From Annona cherimola (taxonomy: Eukaryota > Streptophyta > Magnoliopsida > Magnoliales > Annonaceae), in assembly GCA_030490835.1 (NCBI GenBank), contig CM059972.1:19817764-19881763 (forward strand): a stretch of 64,000 nt of DNA, written 5' to 3'. Shown piece after piece: positions 11,644 to 23,039 of this stretch. Both the position numbers and the translations under genes were made by a program. How positions within the stretch are numbered: position 1 is the stretch's first letter; the number at the start of each line of letters is the position of its first letter. The notes under the pieces are model-generated. The model had not been told where the DNA came from. It was given only the letters and a program-made list of their open reading frames with translations, and searched no databases.

Positions 11644-12980
11644 CTGCAATGGAAAGGAAAATTATTGTCCAACAACTAAAGATCCCCTCGAGCATCGACA
11701 TAGTCAAAATTTCCCAAAAGCTGAGAAAAGCAAATGCTGGAGAAATAAACACATACCACAAAACACACTGATCTGGTTCTATTGTACCCAATCTCTTACA
11801 TTCCAGAAATGCAACCCAACTCAAGGGTTCATCTGCATCCCAAGCCACCATTTCCGGTGGCCAAAAATTATGCTCTATTATTCTCACTATATCTTATTTT
11901 CTATGTTAAAGAGATGTAAAAATCATGGTCCTTGCTATAGGTTGAGCAACCAAAAAATTGGTATTGCAATATTTCAAACGTTTGAAAATGTAAAATAGTC
12001 ACAGTGCTGGTGCCTGTGAGTGATGGAGTACGAATATGTGATTATTCAGAAACCAACTTCCAAGTTCTTTTTTGTAATGTTTTTTGTATCCCCTATAACA
12101 TTGATCGAGAATGAATCACTGATTTTTTATGGCCAGACAACTTAGTAGTGAACATGGTAGTTTGCTCTTGAAGTGCAAAAACTGAATCGCAACAAATACA
12201 CTGGTGCCAACTGCAAGGTCCAAAGACCCTGTTGTTAGATGCATTGAATGGATAAAGTCATCCAAAGAAACCATGGCGCAATTCAATCCAGTCATACTCA
12301 TCTTAAACTGTCTGAAAAATGGCATAAAGGTGGAGCCTGGAGAGAGAATGATACAAAATTTTGGTGACTTAATGAACATTACAAGAATGACCCATGACTG
12401 TAAAATTAAATTACAAAATTTCCGTGTTGTTAGAGAATCCGTTACTATTATTTCTGCAAAATGTTAAGATTGGCCTATTAATTTTGGAAAATAGCCAAAT
12501 TATGCTTAGCTGATCAACTTGCTACAGAAATGGCCTAATTAATGTTTGGTTTGTTCAACTTTGTAAGCAAAATGCCAATGAGAAAACAAGAATCATCCTT
12601 CCCTTTCTCATAATTTCATTACTGGAAGTGGACAAATTTTTTTTTTTTTTTTTCATTGACAGGTTATTAGATGGGAAATTGAATCACACTACAGAGAGCT
12701 CGAGAACCATCAAATATCCATGAGTAAAAATTTCTTTTCTGTCTAATGAATTCAAGAAAATTTTCCAAAACAAGAGTTATGTGGGTATTTATGAATGCAC
12801 GCATTGAACATCAGAAAAGCATGTTGTTCAAAGAATGAGCTTGTATCAAGAAAACCACATAAAAACAAAATAATAAAAACAAAATAATGAAAACTGCAGC
12901 GACAGGACAAGTTTCGTAAAAAGAAACATACAGCAGAAGAAAAGAAGGAAAGGCAAGAATCATAAGATAAAAATATGTAC
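11644..12980 (-). other. probable 5'-UTR intron of ClpP4
   Basis: In the gene's sense, CATTGCAG|GGAAAC lies about 12 bases before the ATG and is a good 3' splice site. A possible donor AATAA|GTACAT lies at 12980, so a non-coding first exon would cover about 12981-13080. The stretch has no coding evidence. The acceptor is convincing; the donor choice is weaker. Confidence 0.45.
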
Positions 12981-13122
12981 TTATTGCTTTGCTATTGGAT
13001 CTTCGATGGATGATTTCGCAGCCAGAAAATTAACGAAAGAGAGTGAAAGAAAAGATAGCGTCTATTTTCCTCGAGCAGTTCGGGGGGACTGGGGGAGGAC
13101 GCCCAAATGGAAATGGGCAGGC

Positions 13123-13235
13123 CGCAGGGGTGCAACTCGGGCCAGGGTTTTACCGGATTTTTAGAGTACCCAAACCCTAACCCCTAATTCTATATCTCGG
13201 GTACGGTCGGGTTGAGTTTTGGGTCAGTCACTCTG
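13123..13235 (+). repeat. hAT-like element end fragment
   Basis: The sequence begins CAGGGGTGCAACTCGGG and continues with GGGTACGGTCGGGTTGAG-type repeats. This is the pattern seen at the ends of hAT-type elements elsewhere in the window (57342-58674, 19205-19352). No matching right end or 8-bp duplication could be assigned. AAACCCTAA within it resembles a telo-box but is part of the repeat. Confidence 0.45.
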
Positions 13236-13239
13236 TTGT

Positions 13240-14376
13240 TGAGTTAAATTTTTTGAATTTTTTATTATTTATTTTGAAAATATACATATTTCGTATTTTT
13301 AAATGATGATTTATATTGCCAAAACTAATAAATTAAAATTATATATTTAACATATATTGAAACCTTGCTTTATAAAAAAAATAAAATAATAATCATTATC
13401 AAAATGAAATTTTTTTGTTATATTTTATTAAATTTCAATAACAATAAACTAAAAGAAATCTTTAATTTGCAAAATTTTGTAAAAATGAGTGAATTAGCAT
13501 ATGCGCAATATTTTTAAAAATATAAATAATATAGTCTAATACTTTTGAAAATATCAATAATATTATGTAAAAATTTGAATTCATCTTTAATAATACTATT
13601 TAAAAGCGAAGAGATAAAAGAAAATTAATGCATTACTCACTCAAGATTATTTAAAATAATTACTTTGGAATAAACATTTCACACCCATCAATGAAAAATA
13701 CATGTAAAGAAAATACATATACATATATATACATATATAGAGCGATATAATCATGTAGATTTAGATAGAGGCATGATATATGCGGCCAAGGACCCACATG
13801 CATTTAGCCATGGGCCCTTTTTTATTTTTTTTATAGATATGTAAAGTTAGTTATGTTTAATCTATAGACCAAGTTTTACTGCTTTTGAATATTTTTAAAT
13901 ATAGTGGTATTTTCTTAATTTTTTACCTCGAAAAATTGCATGTAGCATCTCATGCAGCCAGCCGCATGGAATCTTGCCTTATTTATGTATACCGTAAGTT
14001 AAAGGATATATAAATATGAGTTTAGACCAATACTTTCTTCAAGTGAGTGTGCATCCCAATTCAATCCCATTATCTTATGTTATCTCAAGCTTGGTTTAAA
14101 ACTTAAAAATCAGATTTTTTTTTTTTTTTTTTCCTTTTGTTGGGTTTTGCTCTTGCGCCTCCTGCAAATGGAGACTAAGTTTAAATTTGGGCCAGGTTCA
14201 GCATGATGCATAGTTGTAACTTGTCTTTTTAGATTCATGCTCAAGAAACTCAATTATAAATGAAGTTAAGAGTTAGTGTTCGAGCAAATCTGAAACTAAG
14301 CCGATTTTCTATTTTTGTATTTAATATAAATAATTATATACATAATATCTAAATAATATTTCTTTAATATTTATGT
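13240..14376. other. AT-rich intergenic sequence
   Basis: No gene is seen. Around 13810-13910 there is a single arm of a foldback element: AATCTATAGACCAAGTTTT and neighbours, the same inner arm as families A and B, without a partner arm. Confidence 0.45.
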
Positions 14377-14385
14377 ATTTTATAT

Positions 14386-14756
14386 GAGAAATGATTGTGG
14401 TAGCCCAACCTTAGCGAATGTCCCGCTTAGCCTACCTTAAAAAACTCATTTAAAAGTACTTTTTTTGCTTTTTTTTCTCCACACACTTGTTTATCTAAGT
14501 ATATTTAACAAGTTTTACCATTTTTGGATATGTGTATATATTTTTTTGAATTTTAAAAATACGCCTATATTTAAAAATCTCAAAAAAATATATACATATA
14601 TCTAAAAATGGTAAAACTTAATTTATATGTTAAATACACTTAATAAACAAGTTTACAGAGAATTTTTTTTTTTAAAAAAAAAGTATTTTTAAATAGATTT
14701 TTTGAGGTGGGCTAAGCGGGTCATTTGCTTAGCCCAGGCTAACAGGATCATTTCTC
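14386..14756. mobile_element. foldback MITE family A, copy A2
   Basis: The 371-bp foldback starts GAGAAATGATTGTGGTAGCC and ends with the inverse (GCTAACAGGATCATTTCTC). The flanks are a perfect 9-bp duplication ATTTTATAT (14377-14385 and 14757-14765). The inner arms carry the shared ACCATTTTTGGATATGTG motif. Confidence 0.93.
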
Positions 14757-15885
14757 ATTTTATATTACTTATATTTATATTTTAAATAAGGTTATGATTC
14801 AAGCAAACCTACAACTTATCTGATTTTCTTAATATTTATATTACTTACTTTTAAATTATCAATTTTCTTTATTTATCTTGCTTTGAAACTTTCTTCTAGA
14901 AATATATTATACATTTCTATATTTTTTTAGACAATATAGTTAGACTATATGTTATTAGAATCTTATTTCAATGCAATTAGATTCATTAAAATTTCAATGC
15001 ACTCAAGTGCTAAACTTATTTTTATGTTTTTAAAATTTTTTTTATAAAACTATTGATTTATGTTTATTTAACTTTTGCATTAAGTTTTATCCTTTTTGGA
15101 AATGTGAAATTTTGAATTTTTAAAAGATTTTTTTGCAAATATGATTACATATTTTGACTAATATTACATTCGTGCCTCAAAGTTTATCAAAATTATAAAT
15201 ATGCCTACAACATTAGCATGAAATTACAAATGTATCTCTTCTACCAAGACATTATTAGAATTTTCTGCAAAATGATAATAATGTTTTTTAAGCCAAGTTA
15301 TACACTTGCCTTTTTGAAAATATTGAAAGCATATTTGCAAAAAACCCTAAAATAATATATACAAAAATATATAAAACAATGAAATGCCAAATATGTCTAT
15401 AATATTTAGAAAATTTGCAAGAGACATATTTGCAATTTCATACAAACCTTGTAAGCACATTTGTAATTTTAGCAAACATAAGAACATAGATGCAATATTA
15501 GTAAAACCTTGAAGGTATATGAGCAAAAATTCCTTTTAAAATAGTGTTTAACCCTGAAACTTTTCATTCCTCTGAATGAGGTTTTTTAATTATTTTTCAT
15601 ATATTCTTATACGACTACCTTACCATTTAATCATTTCTATACAAAATACATACAACTAATTTATTTATTTTAACTTTATTTTCTTTACTCTTCATCATTA
15701 TTTCTGTCATATCATATCAATTTTTCCTAATTCTATGATAAAAAAATTTTTCTAAAATTTTTATCACTTCCCAAGCATACCTTAACTACATTTTAATTAA
15801 TAGTTTTATAAAAAAAATTTAAAAAGGAATTTTGCACGTTGTTGCAATGAAACATTACACTTATTATTATTGTTCTTTATGAAAT

Positions 15886-16132
15886 GATTCAATGTACCTA
15901 GGTGCAAAAACATATTCTTTATTTCATTTCAATTTTTTATAAAATGTGTAATTAATCTATAAACCAAGTTTTATCATTTTCAGATATCCGTACACCATTT
16001 TCAAACATATTTAAAAATGATAAAACTTAATTTATATGATGAATACATATAGATTAATAATTTTATAAAAAATTTATAAAAGAGTTTTGCACCCCAGCAC
16101 TAAAGTTTCAATACAACCTAGTGCGTTGAATC
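15886..16132. mobile_element. foldback MITE family B (CACCTAGGTGCA tips), copy B1
   Basis: The left end GATTCAATGTACCTAGGTGC faces an inverted right end reading CAACCTAGTGCGTTGAATC. The inner arms contain CTATAAACCAAGTTTTATCA and its inverse, shared with family A. The target duplication was not resolved. Confidence 0.7.
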
Positions 16133-16784
16133 AATTTCCCTCGTTCTCATTATATATTCATATAAAGTTTAAACAAAAGAAATTTTCCTCATTCTTAAGG
16201 TTTAAAATCCAATGTTTTATAAATAGAATTAAGGTTAGATTTTATAAATATAGTAGTTGAAGCAAACTTAAGTTTCATGAGACCAACTTCCACTCCTAAT
16301 TAAAACTCAAATCGTCTTTTTTAAGGATTATGAGCACATCTAGTAGCTCATAATGCAATTGGCAAAGTATATAGGCCACAATATTACTTGGTTTGAAACC
16401 TTAATTAATTTCTCATCTAAGTGCTTGCAATTACTAAAGTTGTATTTCATATATCCATTTTTTTATTAATGCTTATTTTGTTTATTTTAAAAATAAATTA
16501 AAATACTATATAAATTTGAAAAATCACCAAATTTTACAATAAGGAAAATTTAGGTAGGACTCACACTTTATCAAAAAAAAAAAAAACTTTTTAGCCATGA
16601 AGATTTCACCAAATTTTTTTTATTGATATTTATACAATATGATGACCGATAATACAATAAGTGCATTTACAACCTCTTAAATAAAGAAGGGACATTTCTG
16701 TAAATGAGATGCGGATGGTAGGAGTCAAGACAAGAGCTCCTGTTTCGTAGCCTCCTGTCTTACCACATGTTATGGCGAATCTCC

Positions 16785-17170
16785 GACTCTGATCTTGTGC
16801 GCCCGAAAGCATTTAGCTCTCAATGCTCCTGGGTGCATACACCTTTTTTTATTTTTTTTTTGAAATTTTTTTTATAAAACTATAAATCTAAGTGTATTTA
16901 ATATCTGTATTAATTTTTACCATTTTTAGAGTATTTTAGATATTTATTTTTTATTTTTGAAAATCAGTGGCAAATTACCTAAAATGCCACTGATTTTCAA
17001 AAATAAAAAATAAATAGCTAAAATATTCCAAAAATTATAAAAAATTATACACATATTAAATACATCTAAATTAACAATCTTGCCAAAATTTTCAAAAAAA
17101 ATTAGAAAAAGGGTGTACGTGCCAGGGAGCATTGAGAGCTCGATGCTCTGGGACACACAGGATCAGAGTC
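16785..17170. mobile_element. foldback MITE family B-like, copy B2, nested in the palindrome
   Basis: The ends GACTCTGATCTTGTG and CACAGGATCAGAGTC are inverted, followed on both sides by AGCTCTCAATGCTCC-type sequence. The arms share the CTAAGTGTATTTAATAT motif with other families, and the centre contains an inverted CAGTGGCA. It interrupts the left arm of the larger palindrome. Confidence 0.8.
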
Positions 17171-17970
17171 CACAAATCTCTCCACATTATACACTTTTAT
17201 AGTGTTAAAAGGGGGCGTAAATATTTTATATGCAATACTCATCTAAAATTTTCACTCTATATAATGTAGTCATTTTTTGAATTTATTTAGCGTATTATTT
17301 TAATTTGAAAATCATAAAACTGCGCATGCATATTTGCGAGCCACGCGTATACATGCCTCTTTTCTGATTTTTCAAAAATCAAAATATAATTTAAATAAAT
17401 TCAAAAAATTACTAACTTTCTCGTAGTGAAAGATTTTAGTAAAGCACACAAACTTTTCACTCTCCATAATTATCTTATTTTTTAATTATTTATTCACGTT
17501 TTTTATATAACTATCCTATTTTTCAATCATTTCTATATAACCTATCCATTGTAATTTTATTCTTTTTTTTAGGAGTAATTTTATTCTCTTTGCTCTTCAT
17601 CATTTTCCTACCATATTATATCATTTTCTACCAATTCAAAAACTTTTAAACTAAAAAATTTTCATTTAAAAGTTTTACCACTTCTCAAACACCTCTTTTT
17701 TATCCGCATGTGTGCTTAATTAAATCTTTCACTACGAGAAATTTAGTAATTTTTTGAATTAACTTTAAATTATATTTTATTTTTGAAAAATCAGAAAAAA
17801 GGCATGCATACACGTGTCTTGCAAATATGCATGCTCTAATTTGTAATTTTCGAAAATTAAAATAAATATGCTAAATAAATTATAAAAATGACTAAATTAT
17901 ATAGAGTGAAAATTTTAGATGAGTAATGCATATAAAAAATATTTATGCCCCTTTTAACACTATAAACGTG
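17171..17970. mobile_element. inner foldback element with family C core
   Basis: The arms at 17185-17445 and 17715-17960 are inverted copies: the CACATTATACACTTTTATAG block faces its inverse near 17955, and TTTCTCGTAGTGAAAGA near 17420 faces TCTTTCACTACGAGAAA near 17730. A T-rich family C stretch (ACTATCCTATTTTTCAATCA) sits between the arms. No gene is present. Confidence 0.7.
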
Positions 17971-18239
17971 TATAATGTGGTGAGATCCTAATGGCTAAAA
18001 AGTTTTGTTATTTTTTATTTTGACAAATGTTAGTCCTACCTATATTTTATTTATTTGGTATTTTGTTTATTTTAAAAGCGTTTTATTTTTAAAATAAACA
18101 AAATAGCGTGAATAAAATTGAATGAAGAAATACAACTTTATTAATTGCAAGCACTTAGATGAGAAATTAATTAAGATTTCATACCAATTAATATTGTGTC
18201 CAATTGCATTGAACTTTCTTAGTCAAAACCTATAAATAA

Positions 18240-18435
18240 ATTGCATTGACGCTCATGGTCTATTGAGAGATTGCATGTTCATCTCCACCTATAGACCCTG
18301 ACTTATTTGACTGTGTTTTTTTCAAAAAAGAAAAAGAAAAAGAAAAAGAAAACATTTGATCTGTAATTGTCGCTAATCGTCTATTGAGTGCTTGAAAGTG
18401 TTTTCAAAAAAGATACCCTGACTTATTTGACTGTG

Positions 18436-18470
<35 letters not shown>

Positions 18471-18600
18471 CCATTGGATCTAGTTCCTGAGAAACTCTTG
18501 ATATCAAAGAAAAAGTTCTTCTCTTGATTAGTCCTTTCGTTTCATCTCCACTTTGCTTAAAGCGTCGGGCCAGCTCAAGGGCCTGCTATTTTGTTTGGTT
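18240..18600. other. AT-rich sequence with short direct repeat
   Basis: The phrase CCCTGACTTATTTGACTGTG occurs twice (from 18296 and 18416), each followed by a poly-T/poly-A run. It looks like a local tandem copy of about 120 bp. No gene is seen. Confidence 0.55.
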
Positions 18601-18621
18601 CCGATTTCGGTTTCAAATCGG

Positions 18622-19059
18622 TTACTTTAATACTCAAATATAATATTTTAAAAAAAATTCTATGTTATCTTAAATAATGTAAAATAATATTCATTTACGT
18701 TTTAAAATCATAAGTACATATATTATCGTTTATATTATTATATAAAATATGAAGTATAGACCATCATGACTCGATCATCAAAACTATTAACGTATTATAA
18801 TCATAAAGTCTCAAGCGTATGTGTAAATTCATTTAAATTTACTTTAATACTCAAATATAATATTTTAAAAAAAAATTCTATGTTATCTTAAATAATGTAA
18901 AATAATATTCATTTACGTTTTAAAATCATAAGTACATATATTATCGTTTATATTATTATATAAAATATGAAGTATAGACCATCATGACTCGATCATCAAA
19001 ACTATTAACGTATTATAATCATAAAGTCTCAAGCGTATGTGTAAATTCATTTAAATTTA
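18622..19059 (+). repeat. 217-bp direct tandem duplication
   Basis: TTACTTTAATACTCAAATAT begins at 18622 and again at 18839. The two copies are essentially identical to the end of CATTTAAATTT, differing by one base in an A-run. Such high identity indicates a recent duplication. There is no coding content. Confidence 0.95.
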
Positions 19060-19204
19060 TACTTCACAAGGTACAAAATTCATTTAAATTTGAATTTGTT
19101 AAAATATGTGTGCACATAAGATGTCAAAGGCAAGCATAATACATATACTATATAATATATATTATACACTTATAATTGTGCACATAATTAATTACTCATA
19201 TGAG

Positions 19205-19352
19205 TACCTATGCAGGTAAGTTTTGGGTACTCAACGTATGTACCCTACACCCGTACCATATTTGAGGAGGAGGTGGGTAATAATTTGTACCTTATCCTAC
19301 CCAAATTATGGTCGGGTCGGTGGTTACCCATAGGTACTCTACTCAAGTTGCA
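19205..19352 (-). repeat. hAT-like element end fragment
   Basis: GGTACTCTACTCAAGTTGCA followed by CCCCC, reading outward, mirrors the GGGTGCAACT-type ends of the hAT elements in this window. The interior has repeated GGGTA and TACCC runs. A left partner with an 8-bp duplication was not found. Confidence 0.45.
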
Positions 19353-20020
19353 CCCCCGAAAATTATAAAAAAAATACATGCAATACATTATTTGAAGTAA
19401 ATTCAACTCACATCATTACTAGGAAGATGGAATTATTAAAAATGCTCATTTGAGATGAGGCTGTGTTTTGGATCTGTGAGAAATTAAGCAGATGAAGTAT
19501 TACTTGTTTGAAAGATGGAATTATAATGCTCATTTGAGATAAAGGAGGCTCGGCTCTGTGTTTTGCTGTAAGAAATTAAGCAAATGAAGCCATTCACGAG
19601 AGATGGTCATCAAACACAGCATTGGCAAGAGGCAAAAACAATTGGGGCTTTTCCGGTTTAGTATTTCTGCTTTTCAAATTAAATATATATACCTACACGG
19701 CTACACCACTTGTTGATTATGCCAGAGAATCAAATCCTATCCTTGTTCATATTCCAACTGCCATGCTTCACTGATGCACAGAAAGCTAGAAATCCAGAAG
19801 TAGAAGGAGAAAATTTCCATAACAGAATCCCAAAAGCAGGCAAGAACAGAATTGGGCTCCAAAGAAGGAGCTGAGCTTGAGCAGCAGCAGCAGTACAACA
19901 AACAATGAAAGAATTTCTTCTATAAAGACGAGAGAGAGAGGGAGAGGGAGAGAGAGAGAGAGAGAGAAATCCAGACCAAACGATGAAAGAATGAGGACTT
20001 CTTTACTCTACACACTACAG

Positions 20021-20959
20021 CTAAGAACTAGAGAAACTAGTGGCAATTGGGATGATGATCACCAAAATCAGGATCAGGAGCAGAATCAGCCCAATGCACA
20101 TCCACTTCCTGCTGCTCTTCTGATACTCCTTGGCGCTCCTCAGCTTCCCGGTGCCATCCGCCACGTAATTGGCTGCGCTGCTCACATGATGCTCGATGTC
20201 GTCCATCTTCTCTCCCTGCGCCTCCACCATCACCGCCATGTCCAAGAACACCTGGTGCAGCTCCACCAGGCTCTTCTCCAGTTCCTTGGCCGCATCGTGC
20301 CGGTCCTGGATCTCAGACACCGTGGCCAGCACCTTCCCCTTTCCGTGCTCTGCAATCGCCTTGTGCAGGAAATCCTCGCTCTCCCCATTGGAAATGATCC
20401 TCTCTATCACCTCCTCGTCCGGGTACTCCCCCATCACCGCGAAGTAGCGCCGCTCCACCGTCTCCTTGTGCTCCGCCATCGTCTTCTGCCGGAGGCTCTG
20501 GAAGTCCAGCATCAGCTCCTTGAGTTTCCGCCGGAGCCCGTTGGTGACGGAAGTCCTGGTGCGGTCGACGGGCGTGCCTTCTTTGCAGCTGGACAGGCGG
20601 CGATTGGCGGCGTTTGAGCGGTCCATCTCCTCAAGTTGAGATCGGATGGTCCTGGCCTTCTTCAGAACGGCGACGATGTCTTGGTTGATCCGGGTCCGGA
20701 GGGCTTTCAGGGCTTCCGGCTTGTGGGCTGCCTTGCTCTCCTCATTCAATTCCTGCAGCCGCAGGAGCACCTCTCGGATCCATGCCATCTCTTCCTTCAC
20801 CTTGTTGGCCTCTTCCAGAAAGAGGGAGAGGTTTTGATCGGAGGTGGCGGCAGCTTGGGCGGCGAGCTCGACTTCATCGGGGCCGGCTTCCAGATCTTTG
20901 AGGGCCTGCCTCTTTAGATCCACGTAGCTGGCGAAGGATTTCGTCATGAGATCGTTCAT
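20021..20959 (-). CDS. SYP111: Qa-SNARE syntaxin KNOLLE (SYP111), cytokinesis-specific
   Basis: The gene encodes the plasma-membrane-type syntaxin that fuses vesicles at the forming cell plate during plant cytokinesis. It is a single exon of 312 residues, close to the ~310 of the family. It begins MNDLMTKSFASYVDLK, a typical SYP11 start. It has an N-terminal three-helix regulatory domain (about 40-200), a SNARE motif (about 205-272) containing ELHQVFLDMAVMVEAQGE with the zero-layer Gln248, and a tail anchor (about 286-309) ending ATSFSSS. The GTPVDRTRTSVTNGL linker and the RKWMCIG junction match KNOLLE better than SYP112 or the SYP12 group. The coding region is clearly richer in G+C than its surroundings. 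Upstream motifs suggest M-phase transcription. The long reading frames on the opposite strand are shadows. Confidence 0.96.
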   Translation of the reverse strand: MNDLMTKSFASYVDLKRQALKDLEAGPDEVELAAQAAATSDQNLSLFLEEANKVKEEMAWIREVLLRLQELNEESKAAHKPEALKALRTRINQDIVAVLKKARTIRSQLEEMDRSNAANRRLSSCKEGTPVDRTRTSVTNGLRRKLKELMLDFQSLRQKTMAEHKETVERRYFAVMGEYPDEEVIERIISNGESEDFLHKAIAEHGKGKVLATVSEIQDRHDAAKELEKSLVELHQVFLDMAVMVEAQGEKMDDIEHHVSSAANYVADGTGKLRSAKEYQKSSRKWMCIGLILLLILILVIIIPIATSFSSS

Positions 20960-20991
20960 CTTCGTGGAAAGCAGAAATCTTGCTGTAGATC

Positions 20992-20993
<2 letters not shown>

Positions 20994-21036
<43 letters not shown>
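20994..21036 (-). repeat. (CT)n microsatellite in the KNOLLE leader
   Basis: About 21 GA units on the plus strand read as CT in the gene's sense, 35-77 bases upstream of the ATG. CT-rich leaders are common in plant 5' UTRs. A second, irregular GA tract lies 3' of the gene at 19930-19967. Confidence 0.93.
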
Positions 21037-21038
<2 letters not shown>

Positions 21039-21091
21039 GAGTGAGATGAACTGAAGAGGTGGATGGATTTTTGTTTTTTCCAGATACATAC

Positions 21092-21110
21092 ATATATATA
21101 TATATATATA
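21092..21110 (-). promoter_or_regulatory. TATA-like stretch of KNOLLE
   Basis: An alternating TA run lies about 135-150 bases before the start codon, upstream of the CT-rich leader and downstream of the AACGG motif cluster. This is the expected place for a TATA box, but a simple TA microsatellite is also possible. Confidence 0.5.
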
Positions 21111-21195
21111 GAAAAGAAGAGGAAGACCCGTTTTCCTTCTCCAGATGATTTTCATTGTTTTTTAATTTCTTTATTACGATCGTCGCCTGGTTTGC

Positions 21196-21256
21196 AACGG
21201 TCGAATGCCATCGCCTCCAGGGAGCCGTTATTTTCTGGCTCCTTTTCCAACGGCTA
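21196..21256. promoter_or_regulatory. cluster of MSA (mitosis-specific activator) elements
   Basis: There are three AACGG cores in 61 bases: AACGG at 21196-21200 (TGCAACGGTCG), an inverted one at 21222-21231 (ATAACGGCTC on the minus strand), and TCCAACGGCTA at 21246-21256. The last fits the MSA consensus YCYAACGGYYA at every position. R1R2R3-MYB proteins bind these to drive G2/M expression, and KNOLLE promoters are a classic example. They lie 85-165 bp upstream of the TATA-like stretch. Confidence 0.75.
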
Positions 21257-21485
21257 CATCTTCGCCTCGGCTCATCACTTATCAGCTTACCAATATGTCC
21301 TAATAAGTGCGAACTTATAAGTTATAAGATTAGTGCTCTACAGTTCATTAGGACCGAAGTAATTTTCAGATCATGATCATTTTTAATATCTTTAATAAAT
21401 GTAACGGATGGCTTGGATTTATAATTTTTTTTTTAAAAGAAGTTTTGCGCTTGAATCAGTTCTTCTTTCAGTGAGTGAACACTCA

Positions 21486-21776
21486 GGGTGTGTTTGTTTA
21501 GGGCAAAAAAGTATCAACTAAAACTTTTCATTCTAAAACTTTTCACTCTTCATAATTACTTTATTTTTTAATTATTTTTTCACATTTTTCTATACAAACT
21601 AACCTACTTTTCAATCATTTCTACACAACTACCCATAAAACTAACCTATCTATTTTAATTTTATTCTCTTTACTCTTCATCATTACTCCTATTATATCAC
21701 ATCACTTTCTATTGATTTGACAATTTCTATTTTAAAAACTTTTCATCAAAAGTTTTACCTCCAACCAAACACACCC
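21486..21776. mobile_element. MITE family C (GGGTGTGTTTG tips)
   Basis: The 291-bp element has inverted ends GGGTGTGTTTGTTTAGG and GGGTGTGTTTGGTTGG (the latter read on the minus strand), flanked by the 3-bp direct repeat TCA (21483-21485 and 21777-21779). A 3-bp duplication and G-rich tips suit the PIF/Harbinger (Tourist-like) group. Degenerate relatives with the CTTTACTCTTCATCATT core recur through the window. Confidence 0.8.
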
Positions 21777-21779
21777 TCA

Positions 21780-23036
21780 ATCCGACAAAAAACATTCGAA
21801 AGAGTCGGGGTCGTTTGCGGCCAAAACATTTTTTTATCATTTTTTTATAAATGTATAAGCTTTATTTAGGTCTTCTTTTCTGCAAATTTCACAAATTTTA
21901 AATTTATTTAGTATTTTTTTTAAGTTTAAAAATAAATTAAAATTTTCGGCTGCCTGAATGAGGGTATACGAAATGGGAACACGGAGCCGATCATTTATTA
22001 CGCCTGTATGTTTCCTTCGGTAGGATGGGGGTAAAAAATTCGACTAATTTATTACATCTATTAAATTTTTGTTAGTCAGTTAAAACCATTTCAGAAAATA
22101 GCTTTATTTTATGGTTTATCCAGATAAAAATAAAATTTTTAAAAGAGATTTTTTCATCCTAAACTTTTTTTAAAAATAATAAAACTCATGTAAACAATAA
22201 AATTAAAAATGCATGAAAATACATTTAAGATACTAAAAGTTTTATTTTAAAAAAACATTTCTCCATTAAATTCATCTATTGGAAGGGAGGAATATTTGTA
22301 AAAAGTAAAATATTTAGTCATTTTAAAGGTATTTTCTTTTAATTTTTAATTTTCATTTATTAAAAATACAAGAAATTAGAATTTATTTACTAAAAATGCA
22401 AGAAATACCTTCAAAATATCAAATATTTTATTTTTTGCAAATATTTTTTACATTAAACAGATCCATTTAATGTGAAGAATCTTGAAAAAAATAAAATATT
22501 TTGGATGGATTTTTATTTTATTGTTTACAGAGATATTTTTATTATTTTCGAAAAGGGCTTGGAGTTTGTACCTGCTTCTGCAATTTAAGGCAAATACTAA
22601 AGGTATATACGTAAATTTTGTAAAAGTCGTGATACAATTGCTATTTTACTCAAACCTTGTTAGTGTAGATACAAAAGCCTTTTTAATTTTTTTTATGGTC
22701 TCTTTTAAAATCAGTTAATCATTCTCTTTTCTTTGAATAAGGTCTTAATAGCGATTTCAAGACCATTTTATGGTATGGATGAAATAAAAAGTAATAAAAT
22801 GTTATATTATTAAATCAACAGGTCGAATTAGATTATTTAACAAAAAAAAAGTACTTTTGCTTTTCTACTTATTTTTTCTTAATATGGATCATAAATAAAA
22901 TAATATTGTTTTTATTATAATTGTAATTAAATGGATACGATTATAAATATTTAAGCATCCCTTAATAATAAATCTAATTGTATCAACTTAAATATCCCCA
23001 AATGCCTTAATATATATACACACACACATATATAAG
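21780..23036. other. AT-rich intergenic sequence
   Basis: No gene is seen. A pair of opposed copies of a TTTAATTTTTAATTTTCATT-type sequence at about 22260-22460 suggests an old foldback arm pair (CTCCATTAAATTCATCTATT facing CATTAAACAGATCCATTTAA). Confidence 0.4.
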
Positions 23037-23039
23037 AGC

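Larger units (their letters stand above)
16352..18210. mobile_element. large nested palindrome (foldback element)
   Basis: The outer arms at 16352-16620 and 17975-18210 are inverted copies: TGCAATTGG... faces ...CCAATTGCA, and the TCTCATCTAAGTGCTTGCAA block is mirrored near 18150. Between them lie a family B element (16785-17170) and a second palindrome (17171-17970) with its own arms. The whole is about 1.86 kb with no coding sequence. It appears to be one foldback transposon that received further insertions. Confidence 0.75.

Noticed and set aside
13160..13180. Telo-box (AAACCCTAA) as a ClpP4 promoter element
   Set aside because: It lies inside a hAT-type repeat that produces CCCTAA by composition; position relative to a transcription start is unknown.
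16330..16400. tRNA-like phrase AGTAGCTCATAATGCAATTGG
   Set aside because: It resembles a D-arm and box A by eye, but no cloverleaf, box B or acceptor stem follows; it is the arm of the large palindrome.
13123..19352. A single 6.2-kb hAT element between the GGGGTGCAACT end and the AGTTGCACCCC end
   Set aside because: The ends are related, but the flanking 8-mers do not match and unrelated foldbacks fill the interior; they are better treated as separate fragments.
20196..20917. Long plus-strand frames across 19877-20917
   Set aside because: They are antisense shadows of the intronless, GC-rich KNOLLE gene; their residues follow from its codon bias.
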